DNA from: a virus | IMG/VR virus record: IMGVR_UViG_3300025466_000079 | Coordinates: 1 to 42,602 of that record | Length of the DNA stretch: 42,602 nucleotides | Reading direction: 5' to 3' (one strand) | Notes under the pieces: generated by a model | Databases searched by the model: none | What the model was told of the DNA's origin: nothing | The model's input: the letters and a program-made list of their open reading frames with translations, nothing else | Translations under genes and position numbers: made by a program | In this document: piece after piece, positions 8,187-16,979 of the stretch | Layout of the letters: every line of letters begins with the position of its first letter | Position numbering within the stretch: the first letter of the stretch is position 1

Positions 8187-10991
8187 ATGGTACTACGTAT
8201 CCCAAATATAAAAGCCTCATTATTAAATGCTGAAGTAAATTATACTTATTATCAAAATGTAAAATATAGTGACCATTGGCTAAAACTTTTAGAAAGAAAC
8301 CCATACATCAATCCAGCAGATTTTGATGGAATGGTTAGGTCAGCATATGCTCGTTTTGGTCGTATAGGTATTGGACCAAATCCAAATAATATAGATCAAG
8401 CTGGTTATGATTATCAGATGAATTTATTAACATCTGGTCAAATATTTCCAATAGATTTTAATGAAATTTTTAATGCAGAGATTTTTGATTATATCTATAA
8501 TATTTCACCAAATGAACCGTCAAGTTTATATGTAAAAAATTATTTAAATAGTAAAAATTTAAATTTTGCTAATTTTGCAAATAAACAAGCAGCATATAAT
8601 ATTTACTTTGGTGGTTATAAAACAAATGGTCCAGATAACGCAACTCCGCTTATAAATGTTTTAGATATGTTTACAGATTTGAAAGATGATGATTGGTTTT
8701 CTGTTGATGTTGCTTTTCAATCGCCTTGGATTTCTAGTGAAGTATTCAGAGTATTTTTCAAAGGAAATTCTAATGGATTGACAGATACTCCATTATTAGC
8801 AACTTCAAAAACTTATAATACTCAAACTATAATTCATACCAAAACAAATGTTATTATTCATCAAGACCCAATAAATGTTACTACAAAAGTTTGGGTTCCA
8901 ATTAGTACACCTGTTTTAGATAACTCGACTTCTTATATTGGTTCTTTGCCTGATCCGAATGGTTATAATAATGGCGATACAATATATCTTTTAGATCATC
9001 AAGTAAATATTCCAGCAGTTGCATCAACTTCTTGGGTTAGAATACCTGTACCTCAATGGCCATTAGGAGGAGGCGGCTCACCACCTAGTTTAGAAAATTT
9101 GAACGTTGGTGGCAATATGTTGTGGAAGATTGGGGATGGTGGTTGGAATACTCTTATATTTCCTACGTTTCAATCAGTAAATGATTTGCCTCCTGATACT
9201 AGTAATGTAAATTTGTTTATATATGGTTCAAAACCTGCAGAATATATTACGCATGATCCAGCTGATTTGTTTGCTTTAGTATTTGATCACACGGTTAAAG
9301 GAGCTGGATATACAGGATTCGTAAATGGAGCTGTATATAGAGGTCCAAGTATAGATTATTATGCTGCTTATGCATTACAAAATACTGGTGTTGCAACACC
9401 GGCATCAACAAATAATTATCTACAACAATATCAATTAGTTGCAACCACTACTCAGTCATTACCTGCTGGAAATCCAACTACTGTAAAAAATTGGATTTTA
9501 ACTAATGATACACATATTGATAATATATCAGATTATTTAAATTCTCTTCCTGATCCAAATGGATATAATGATGGAGTTGTGATAAATATCTTTGATTCTG
9601 AAAATACTTATCAACAATTAGTAATAGCAGCTTATGCTCGTATTGGGCGTGTAGGTATTGGACCAAATCCAGATAATATAGATCAAGCTGGTTATGATTT
9701 TTGGTTGTCATATATAAAAAACGCACCCCAACTTTTAAATTTTTTTAATAATATATTTGATGGACAGGTTGAATCTTATATTCTACTCAATCCAAATGAT
9801 CCAATTAGCATTTATACTAACAATTATATACAAAAAAATCCATTAAAAAAATGGGTTGATGCACGAGAAGGTTCTGGTGTAACTTTTGCTCCTGCACCAG
9901 AAGTTGATCAATCTGGAAGATATTTTGTAGGATATCCTTCAGTATATATATCTCCAACTGATCCAAATGTCTGGCCTGATGCTGCAGGAAATATTTTTAT
10001 ATATTCATATGCATATAATGGAGATGTTGGAAATTTTTATCAGTATTTAAGATTAGTTAGTACAGCAAGCCCACCAAATATTTATTTAAAAACTTATAAA
10101 CTACAGGCAACAACAACACAACAAGATCAAATAGTTCAAAAAGATACAATAACTGTAAATAATAATACATTTATTATTAATGATCGTTATGATGATCTTA
10201 ATAATCCTGGTCATTTTGAATCAAATCATATTGGCAGATTTGGATATGGATACCAATATTACGAATGGAATGGTAATAATAGTGGTGGTCCAAGCAATTA
10301 CATATGCAAAGTATTTTATGATCCTTATTTAAAAAATGTTTGGGCATCAGCTGATTATGATGGCACTGGTTCTTCAGATGAAACTTGTCAAGTAACTTTA
10401 AGAAGAATACAGTATTGGCCTCCACATACTTCTACAACAGATCAAATATATCCATTATATTATTTTTCTGGATCAAATGCTTATTATGCAGGGATTGATC
10501 CTAGAATAGTTCTTCTATTTAAATATTATTTGTTTAGAGAACCAGATGAAACTGGTGCAAAATACTGGCAATCGCTTCTTGATTCTGGCGCTCAAACTTA
10601 TGAACAAATAAAAGCTAGTTTTGCTTCAGCTATTGCAGCACCTTCTGAGCCAATGCTTTTTAATACAAATCAAAAACTTCGTATTAAGATGGCCGATACT
10701 CTTGCTGATTATGATACCAGATATCCCGGCGCTATGCCAATTCCAACTCATGTGAATACCTATGATATTGTTGATTGGTGGTCAAAATATGGTGGTCCAC
10801 CAAATCCTGCAGGAACTGTAGAAAATAGCGAGCGTTCATATGATCCAGATTATGTTTATCATCAATCATTAATAGCTGCATCAGGAGCAGCTGCATTAGC
10901 AAAAGCTAATGGTCCGTCAGACCCAGCACTAGCACAACTTGCTGCAAATGAAGCAGCAAGACAAGCATACATAAACGCAATGAAACAATAG
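8187..10991 (+). CDS. Structural protein with DUF4214-like repeats
   Basis: 934 residues, starting on the base after the previous stop. Three segments resemble DUF4214 (helical repeats with a Y-x-x-x-x-x-R-x-P-D-x-x-G-x-x-Y-W pattern): around residue 48 ('AYARFGRIGIGPNPNNIDQA'), around residue 480 ('AYARIGRVGIGPNPDNIDQA'), and around residues 771-815 ('YYLFREPDETGAKYWQSLL'). The first two are close copies. A second duplicated motif, 'LPDPNGYN' in a G/D-rich setting, lies before repeat 2 and also near residue 255. DUF4214 is found in extracellular bacterial proteins and in phage structural proteins; its function is not established. The C-terminus is alanine-rich ('AAARQ'-like helices). Probably a virion protein, given its place between fibre and baseplate genes. 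No signal peptide. Confidence 0.65.
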   Translation: MVLRIPNIKASLLNAEVNYTYYQNVKYSDHWLKLLERNPYINPADFDGMVRSAYARFGRIGIGPNPNNIDQAGYDYQMNLLTSGQIFPIDFNEIFNAEIFDYIYNISPNEPSSLYVKNYLNSKNLNFANFANKQAAYNIYFGGYKTNGPDNATPLINVLDMFTDLKDDDWFSVDVAFQSPWISSEVFRVFFKGNSNGLTDTPLLATSKTYNTQTIIHTKTNVIIHQDPINVTTKVWVPISTPVLDNSTSYIGSLPDPNGYNNGDTIYLLDHQVNIPAVASTSWVRIPVPQWPLGGGGSPPSLENLNVGGNMLWKIGDGGWNTLIFPTFQSVNDLPPDTSNVNLFIYGSKPAEYITHDPADLFALVFDHTVKGAGYTGFVNGAVYRGPSIDYYAAYALQNTGVATPASTNNYLQQYQLVATTTQSLPAGNPTTVKNWILTNDTHIDNISDYLNSLPDPNGYNDGVVINIFDSENTYQQLVIAAYARIGRVGIGPNPDNIDQAGYDFWLSYIKNAPQLLNFFNNIFDGQVESYILLNPNDPISIYTNNYIQKNPLKKWVDAREGSGVTFAPAPEVDQSGRYFVGYPSVYISPTDPNVWPDAAGNIFIYSYAYNGDVGNFYQYLRLVSTASPPNIYLKTYKLQATTTQQDQIVQKDTITVNNNTFIINDRYDDLNNPGHFESNHIGRFGYGYQYYEWNGNNSGGPSNYICKVFYDPYLKNVWASADYDGTGSSDETCQVTLRRIQYWPPHTSTTDQIYPLYYFSGSNAYYAGIDPRIVLLFKYYLFREPDETGAKYWQSLLDSGAQTYEQIKASFASAIAAPSEPMLFNTNQKLRIKMADTLADYDTRYPGAMPIPTHVNTYDIVDWWSKYGGPPNPAGTVENSERSYDPDYVYHQSLIAASGAAALAKANGPSDPALAQLAANEAARQAYINAMKQ

Positions 10992-11003
10992 GTAAAAATT
11001 AAA

Positions 11004-11333
11004 ATGGCAATAAAAACAAATCTTATTGTAGATCAAAATGCAAATTTTATTTATAGTGTTTATCTTATAGATTCAGATGGTCATCCATTTCCTATTAATA
11101 ACTATACAGGTAGCGCACAGATAAGAAGATCATATACATCGAATACATATACACCGATGAATGTTTCAATAAATGGAAATTCTGGTATTGTTATTCTTTC
11201 TATGAATGCTTCGACGACTGCCAATTTAACTTATACACAATATGCTTATGATTTAAATTTAAAAAGTAATTCTAATGTAGTTTCAAGAATAATGGAAGGC
11301 ATTATAACTGTCAATCTTGGGATTACAAAATAA
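11004..11333 (+). CDS. Small virion-associated protein with Ig-like fold (inferred)
   Basis: 109 residues with alternating beta-strand patterns. The order 'TNLIVDQNANFIYSVYLIDSDG', 'YTGSAQIRRSYTS', then 'YAYDLNL ... RIMEGIITVNLGIT' matches a small protein that recurs next to fibre and baseplate genes in phages of aquatic bacteria and looks like the BppU N-terminal type of domain. No strong ribosome binding site is seen before ATG 11004; the GG in 'AATAGG' just upstream is the only candidate. Its stop overlaps the next start (TAATG). The family resemblance is from memory; the role (adaptor or baseplate accessory) is inferred. Confidence 0.6.
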   Translation: MAIKTNLIVDQNANFIYSVYLIDSDGHPFPINNYTGSAQIRRSYTSNTYTPMNVSINGNSGIVILSMNASTTANLTYTQYAYDLNLKSNSNVVSRIMEGIITVNLGITK

Positions 11334-11539
11334 TGGACTACAAAAAAACAATAATTGTTACTTCATATAATGATGTATTGATTCCAATATCAAGATCAAT
11401 TCCTCTAACAACAACTATTATTGTTAGAGATAATAATGGTGCAATTGATCCTATGAGTGCATTGAAACAAAGGCAATACGGGCTTTTGAATGAACCACCC
11501 GTATTGCCATTTATTTCTCAACCATCATTTAGTTTTTAA
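11333..11539 (+). CDS. Small hypothetical protein
   Basis: 68 residues, start overlapping the previous stop by one base (TAATG). I do not recognise a family. The N-terminal half is beta-like ('KKTIIVTSYNDVLIPISRS'); the C-terminal half is proline- and phenylalanine-rich. The tight coupling to the 109-residue gene suggests the two act together. Its stop codon is only 2 bases from the stop of the convergent glycosyltransferase gene, so there is no room for a terminator between them. Confidence 0.55.
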   Translation: MDYKKTIIVTSYNDVLIPISRSIPLTTTIIVRDNNGAIDPMSALKQRQYGLLNEPPVLPFISQPSFSF

Positions 11540-11541
11540 TA

Positions 11542-14388
11542 TTATTGAACTCTGAATACATGTGAGCCTGTGTGGTCACAAAGAATTGTTGGATCAGCCC
11601 ATACATTATAACCCTTAGCTGCAGCCTTTCTACAAAAATCTAAATCTTCTGAAAAAGTATCTTTGTGATCGATAGCAGATGTATATTGGAACTGCGGATA
11701 TCCAATATCAACCATAACTTGCTTCTTAATCAAAACACAGCCAAATCCACAAGCACCAACTTGAACAAGGTCTTTCTTTCCCTTGATCTTTTCATAGGGC
11801 ATATGAGTATAACCGCCTCTATCATTTGCTTCAAATAATTCAAGGGTCTGATGTTCAAAAAATCTTTGACGATAGATACCAGAAACAATATCCTTGTCAT
11901 AAGAAAGAAGCTTTGCAAGAGTATCAGGTGGGAAAGAAATATCATAATCAACTGAGAAAAGATAATCATATGTTCCCTTGACAATCCAGTCTGCAATAAG
12001 ATTGCGAACCTGATCCACATTGTACCCATAGAAAAATTGAAAATCAGCTTCTACATTATCAGGCAAAATCAAATCATAGATAGCCTTAAAAGTTGTAGGT
12101 TCAATATTCTTAGCTGTTGGGATACCAATAAGAACACGCTTCTTCTTTTCTGAATTCAATCTAACTCTTTCCAAGACATTAGCACCAGCAGTTATCATAT
12201 GTTCTCTCATCTGATCATTGATATCATCAATAGCTGTCCTAACAGGAGTTTCTACCAACTTTTTATCTTTGATCCAATCAGTAAAATTTGTTACACGATC
12301 ACTCATATTATCCTTCACCTTCTCTGGTTGTTTCCCTGTAATTTTTGCTGCATTTTGGTTCTGCAATTTTCCGTGAACTTTATAATCATTCAATGGGTTC
12401 TTGTCATTATAAAGATAAAAAATATCTTGAACTGCAACAACCTTATTTGGGTCTGCTTGTTCTATGATATTATAGAAAGTAGCATTATCACCACCAGCTT
12501 TAAACCAGTTACCATCTTCATCCTTAAAGACAGACTCATCAATACTTTCTACAAGTTTTTTTCTGAATACTCTTAAGTGAGGATAAGGCATACCCCAATT
12601 AAATTTATGTAGACGATATGCTTTTAACTTTTTGATATGTGCAGGATATGGTTGTGCAATCAATGGAATATTATCAGCCATAGACCAACAACTACCATAT
12701 GCGTATTCTGTCTTTTCATTCGCAAAAAGACTATTATAATAATTAAATATATTATTATCAGGCATAAGTGCATCATCACCATCAAGAAGCATGATGATTG
12801 AATCTGATTCGATATGCTTGAATGCTTCTATTTGATTACGAACTGCGCCTTTGTTTTCCGTGTTTCTTATGATAGAAAATTTAAGCATTTTATCTAAAGG
12901 AAGGGTGTTTATGCATTCTCTTATTGTATCATAAGAATTGTCTGTTGAACAATCATCAACAATAATATGATGGTAATTATCATAATCTTGTGACGCCACA
13001 GACATAATCATATTCTCAAGATATTCTTTACCATTAAAGAATGGACTCACAACAACAATTTTTTGTTCTTTTCCTTCTTTTCTTATGTTCCATTCAATAT
13101 TGTTACTAAACCTACGACCAAAAACACGATGTACTTTATTATTGATATATGTTACCTGACGATATTCATCTACAGACAAATATAATTTGAATTCTTTGAA
13201 GAACAATTGTTTCCACTGAAGAGCAACTGTATCCCATGTACAAATATCTTTAATGATATTGCAATGATATTCTTTTTGCTGATGCAAATAACGATCATGA
13301 TACGCACGAATTGTCATATCAGCAAAACGTTCTGCTTGTTGATCAGGATTAATATTTGGAAAAAGACCATTTGGCTCGATTGCATAATCAATAAAATAAG
13401 AAGAATTGCCAATAGCAGTTTCTTCTAATGCACCAAAACGAGTAGCAAGGATAGGAACATTATATGCCAATGCTTCAAGAGTAGAAATGCCAAATGTTTC
13501 TGGGAAAGCACCGGGGAAAATAAAGAAAGAAGCTTTGGTTAATGTTTCAGCAATTTTCTTTTGTGATATAATACCAGTAAATTCGATATCTAACTTACTA
13601 TACTTTGGGTCTTTAGAAATAACTTGCCATCTCTTCCCCTGATCATCCAAAGGAGCATCAGAACGAAATTGATAGAAACCACCAATAACTTTTAATTTTG
13701 CATTAGGAGCATGTTGCTTAACACGAGGCCAAATTTTATCAATAAGTGGTATCATTCCCTTTGTAAGAGAAGCATTATAGACAAAAAGGTCTGGGTCTTT
13801 GGCGGAAATATCTACTTCATCAAAATATTTTACCATACCATTACGAGTCTGAAAAATTTTATTCTTTAGGACTTCAAAGTTTCTGCGTCCACCATGATCA
13901 CAACTCGTAACATAAGATGTATGAAAATCACTGAGAGTAAAAATCTTATCGATATATCCTTGTGTCGTCAAATCTTCAAGGTTCTGATCGCCATTACAAA
14001 ATGTATCGTGCATCCAAAGAATTTTCATCTTTGCGTTCTTACGAATTCCTTCGAATAACTTACAAGGAAATCTTGTTGCTTGATTATAACCTTCATAATA
14101 ATGTTCTGGAACAAATGGAACAACAGTTCTAGATGCAATAACAATATCAAAGTTTTCGTCTTGTCTGATACTTTCTACAGGACGATAAGTTACGCCATCA
14201 TAGATACCTGACTTTGCATCATCTACATCACAAGCATTAAAAACTGTAATAGGAAAACCAAGATTTGCTAATTCTTTTGACATAAGAATAACAGCTGATT
14301 CAGAACCGCCCAATCCTTTCTTGGAAAGAGTTGTGCCATCATAAACAAGACCGATAAGATCAAGAATTGCAATAGAAGGATATTTCAT
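11542..14388 (-). CDS. Triple-domain glycosyltransferase
   Basis: 948 residues, the only opposite-strand gene. Domain 1 (about 1-390) is GT4-like (GT-B fold): GGSES at residues 26-30 and the E-x7-E signature in 'ETFGISTLEA' near residue 296. Domain 2 (about 440-620) is a GT2-type GT-A domain: 'IVVVSPFFNG', 'DDCSTD' near 477 and the metal-binding 'LDGDDAL' near 533. Domain 3 (about 745-948) is another GT-A-like domain: 'RVLIGIPT', 'VDYDISFP' near 815 and 'EDLDFCRKAAAKGYNVWADP' near 912. All three keep their expected acidic residues, so all could be active. The start has GAGG 5 bases upstream and a late-promoter motif 39 bases upstream. Sugar donor and acceptor are unknown. The fibre-gene context makes virion glycosylation the leading idea; modification of host surface sugars is the alternative. 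Confidence 0.85.
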   Translation of the reverse strand: MKYPSIAILDLIGLVYDGTTLSKKGLGGSESAVILMSKELANLGFPITVFNACDVDDAKSGIYDGVTYRPVESIRQDENFDIVIASRTVVPFVPEHYYEGYNQATRFPCKLFEGIRKNAKMKILWMHDTFCNGDQNLEDLTTQGYIDKIFTLSDFHTSYVTSCDHGGRRNFEVLKNKIFQTRNGMVKYFDEVDISAKDPDLFVYNASLTKGMIPLIDKIWPRVKQHAPNAKLKVIGGFYQFRSDAPLDDQGKRWQVISKDPKYSKLDIEFTGIISQKKIAETLTKASFFIFPGAFPETFGISTLEALAYNVPILATRFGALEETAIGNSSYFIDYAIEPNGLFPNINPDQQAERFADMTIRAYHDRYLHQQKEYHCNIIKDICTWDTVALQWKQLFFKEFKLYLSVDEYRQVTYINNKVHRVFGRRFSNNIEWNIRKEGKEQKIVVVSPFFNGKEYLENMIMSVASQDYDNYHHIIVDDCSTDNSYDTIRECINTLPLDKMLKFSIIRNTENKGAVRNQIEAFKHIESDSIIMLLDGDDALMPDNNIFNYYNSLFANEKTEYAYGSCWSMADNIPLIAQPYPAHIKKLKAYRLHKFNWGMPYPHLRVFRKKLVESIDESVFKDEDGNWFKAGGDNATFYNIIEQADPNKVVAVQDIFYLYNDKNPLNDYKVHGKLQNQNAAKITGKQPEKVKDNMSDRVTNFTDWIKDKKLVETPVRTAIDDINDQMREHMITAGANVLERVRLNSEKKKRVLIGIPTAKNIEPTTFKAIYDLILPDNVEADFQFFYGYNVDQVRNLIADWIVKGTYDYLFSVDYDISFPPDTLAKLLSYDKDIVSGIYRQRFFEHQTLELFEANDRGGYTHMPYEKIKGKKDLVQVGACGFGCVLIKKQVMVDIGYPQFQYTSAIDHKDTFSEDLDFCRKAAAKGYNVWADPTILCDHTGSHVFRVQ

Positions 14389-14404
14389 AACTACCTCACG
14401 TTAT

Positions 14405-14412
14405 CATAAATA
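14405..14412 (+). promoter_or_regulatory. T4-like late promoter for the 841-residue fibre gene
   Basis: CATAAATA matches the NATAAATA late-promoter element of T4-like phages. It lies in the 65-base gap between the two divergent genes, 41 bases before the ATG at 14454. Confidence 0.65.
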
Positions 14413-14426
14413 AAGGATCATGTGTA

Positions 14427-14434
14427 TATTTATG
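14427..14434 (-). promoter_or_regulatory. T4-like late promoter for the glycosyltransferase gene
   Basis: The plus strand reads TATTTATG, which is CATAAATA on the minus strand, 38 bases before the minus-strand ATG at 14388. Together with 14405-14412 it forms an 8-base inverted repeat with a 14-base spacer, so the two promoters point across each other. Confidence 0.55.
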
Positions 14435-14453
14435 CAGAAAAAATGGAATCACT

Positions 14454-16979
14454 ATGGCATTAGAATCATATAGTATATCATTTACAGGTGATGGACTAAA
14501 CACTAGATTTAATACGGGAATACTTGAAGCTAATTCTAGCAATATTATCGTAAGTGTCAATGGTCTAATTCAAGCACCAGATATTGATTATACAGCCCTT
14601 TACTATGATGTTTCTTTTACAAGAGCACCATCAAATGCTTCTTTAATTGAAGTACGTTATTATAGCATAAATGATATAGGATATCAAGGGTCAGTTGGAT
14701 ATTTTGGTTCTATTGGCTATAAAGGGAGTGTTGGGTATATTGGTTCACGAGGAATCGTTGGTTATTCTGGTTCTGTTGGATCAAAAGGCGCACCAGGAGG
14801 ACCAACAGGATATACTGGTTCCGTTGGAAATATAGGTTACTCTGGATCATCTATTATTGGATATGCTGGTTCTGTGGGCGCATCTGCACCAAGAAATAGC
14901 GAGCATTATAAAGTTCAATCAACTGATTCTGGAACATATTCTTTGACAGAAGCACCTGATGGTGCAAATTCTATTCTTGTTATGCTTAATGGGCTTGTGC
15001 AAGTTCCAAATATAGATTATACTATTTATGGAAACGAAATAATATTTACTATTCCACCTGAAATTGATGAAGACTTAGAAATAAGATATTTTGGCCCATC
15101 ACAAGGTGTTGCTGGTTATCAAGGGTCATTGGGTTATCAAGGTTCAGTTGGGTATCAAGGATCAGTTGGATTTATTGGTTCTGCAGGATATCAAGGTTCG
15201 CTTGGTTACAAAGGATCGACTGGTGATCCCGGTGGACCTAGAGGTTATACAGGTTCATTTGGAAATACTGGCTCTACAGGATTTTCTGGATCACAAGGAT
15301 TGATTGGAGCAATTGGCGCACCTAGAGTTACTAAAACATTTGTGGGCAATGGAATATTAAAAGATTTTAATATTTCTATGATTGTTTCAGACCCATCAAA
15401 CATATTTGTTATGATAAATGGTCTTGTTCAAGTACCAACAAGAGATTATATCATTACTAATAATAATACAGTAACTATTCTTAATACACCAGCTGACAAT
15501 TCAGAGATAGAAATAAGATTTTTTGATATTGCTGGTTTTTCTGGATCAACAGGCTATACCGGTTCTGTAGGGTACAAAGGAAGTGCAGGTTATCAAGGAT
15601 CAGTTGGATTTATTGGTTCTGCAGGATATCAAGGTTCGCTTGGTTATAAAGGATCAGTTGGTGATCCCGGTGGACCCAGAGGATATACAGGTTCATTTGG
15701 AAATACTGGATTTGTTGGTTCACAAGGAATTATTGGTTTAACTGGACCAGCTGGTGGACCAAATGATAGTGAAACATTTACTGGTAACGGAGTAAATGCT
15801 GTATTCACATTAAAAAGAACCGTATTAAATAGTAAAATTATACTTGTCATGGTTAACGGGTTAGTTCTTGTTCCAGAAAAAGATTATACAGTAAGTGGCA
15901 ATCAACTAACAATTAATTTTTCACCATATGATCTTTCGGATATTGAAGTAAAATATTTTACTCAAAATTATATTGGTTCTAGTGGTTATACTGGAAGTGT
16001 TGGTTACAAAGGATCGACGGGTGATCCCGGTGGACCCAGAGGATATACTGGTTCGTTGGGTGATGTTGGTTATGTTGGATCGACTGGTATACAAGGAAGT
16101 TTTGGTTTCACTGGTTCTGCTGGTGGAATCGGAGAAACAGGGTATACAGGTTCTGTAGGGTATAAAGGAAGTGCAGGTTATCGAGGATCAGTTGGATATT
16201 ATGGATCATCTGGTCTTGCACTTGTTTATATGGGACCGGATGCTCCACCTCTTATTGATAGACTTGATGGCGAATTATGGTGGGATACTAATAATGGTAT
16301 TCTAAACATTTATTATGGCGAAGATACAACATGGGTTGGTATCGCTGAAGGTCCAAGAGGTCTAAGAGGATATAGTGGTTCTCTAGGATATACTGGATCA
16401 TATGGTTATACTGGATCATATGGATATACTGGGTCATATGGATATACTGGATCACAGGGGTACATTGGATATACTGGATCATATGGTTATACTGGATCAT
16501 ATGGATATACTGGGTCATATGGATATACTGGATCACAGGGGTACATTGGATATACCGGATCACAAGGAAATCTTGGATATACGGGTTCACAAGCATATAC
16601 TGGATCGGTAGGATATGTTGGTTCTATTGGTCTTCCTAGTACTGTTGCGGGTCCAGTTGGATATACAGGATCATCTGGTAGCAGTGGAACTGGATCAGTA
16701 GGATATACTGGTTCTATTGGTGTTGGATATACAGGATCATCTGGAACTGGTGGTGGAACTGGAAATGGGTATACAGGCTCAATAGGTTATACAGGTTCTA
16801 AAGGTATTGGTTATACAGGTTCTATTGGTGTTATTGGATACACCGGTTCTTCTGGAACTGGTGGTGGAAGTAGTAATCTTGGATACACTGGCTCTGCAGG
16901 AACTTCAGGAATAACTGTTTCTACTTTATTACCATCTGGTGGTAATAATGGAGATTTTTGGTATAGGTATACAGTATAA
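14454..16979 (+). CDS. Collagen-like tail fibre with four 'GDG...VNG...Q-P-D-Y' beta domains
   Basis: 841 residues. Four copies of a 60-70-residue beta domain (about residues 4-70, 150-213, 292-360 and 437-504) alternate with Gly-X-Y stretches of the GYTGS type. Each copy has the pattern F-x-G-D/N-G, 'V-x-V/M-x-N-G-L-x-Q/L-V/A-P', D-Y, then a closing 'I-E-V-R-Y-F' strand, a module common in phage tail proteins. A 'GELWWDTNNG ... WVGI' module (about residues 593-635) is also present in the fibres at 18413 and 25787. The C-terminal 200 residues are collagen-like, ending 'GGNNGDFWYRYTV'. Residues 16386-16547 in DNA coordinates carry a perfect 81-base tandem duplication. There is no good ribosome binding site before ATG 14454. 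The stop overlaps the next start (TAATG), tying it to the esterase. Confidence 0.8.
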   Translation: MALESYSISFTGDGLNTRFNTGILEANSSNIIVSVNGLIQAPDIDYTALYYDVSFTRAPSNASLIEVRYYSINDIGYQGSVGYFGSIGYKGSVGYIGSRGIVGYSGSVGSKGAPGGPTGYTGSVGNIGYSGSSIIGYAGSVGASAPRNSEHYKVQSTDSGTYSLTEAPDGANSILVMLNGLVQVPNIDYTIYGNEIIFTIPPEIDEDLEIRYFGPSQGVAGYQGSLGYQGSVGYQGSVGFIGSAGYQGSLGYKGSTGDPGGPRGYTGSFGNTGSTGFSGSQGLIGAIGAPRVTKTFVGNGILKDFNISMIVSDPSNIFVMINGLVQVPTRDYIITNNNTVTILNTPADNSEIEIRFFDIAGFSGSTGYTGSVGYKGSAGYQGSVGFIGSAGYQGSLGYKGSVGDPGGPRGYTGSFGNTGFVGSQGIIGLTGPAGGPNDSETFTGNGVNAVFTLKRTVLNSKIILVMVNGLVLVPEKDYTVSGNQLTINFSPYDLSDIEVKYFTQNYIGSSGYTGSVGYKGSTGDPGGPRGYTGSLGDVGYVGSTGIQGSFGFTGSAGGIGETGYTGSVGYKGSAGYRGSVGYYGSSGLALVYMGPDAPPLIDRLDGELWWDTNNGILNIYYGEDTTWVGIAEGPRGLRGYSGSLGYTGSYGYTGSYGYTGSYGYTGSQGYIGYTGSYGYTGSYGYTGSYGYTGSQGYIGYTGSQGNLGYTGSQAYTGSVGYVGSIGLPSTVAGPVGYTGSSGSSGTGSVGYTGSIGVGYTGSSGTGGGTGNGYTGSIGYTGSKGIGYTGSIGVIGYTGSSGTGGGSSNLGYTGSAGTSGITVSTLLPSGGNNGDFWYRYTV
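16386..16547 (+). repeat. Perfect 81-bp tandem duplication in collagen-coding DNA
   Basis: Two base-for-base identical 81-bp units (16386-16466 and 16467-16547) encode 27 residues each, nine Gly-X-Y triplets of the GYTGSY/GYTGSQ type; a partial third copy starts at 16548 and diverges at its tenth base. Identity at synonymous sites suggests a recent duplication. Confidence 0.9.

Noticed and set aside
12199-12576. Plus-strand open frame of 125 codons inside the glycosyltransferase
   Set aside because: It lies opposite conserved glycosyltransferase coding sequence, has no ribosome binding site and gives an unstructured Ile/Phe/Cys-rich product.
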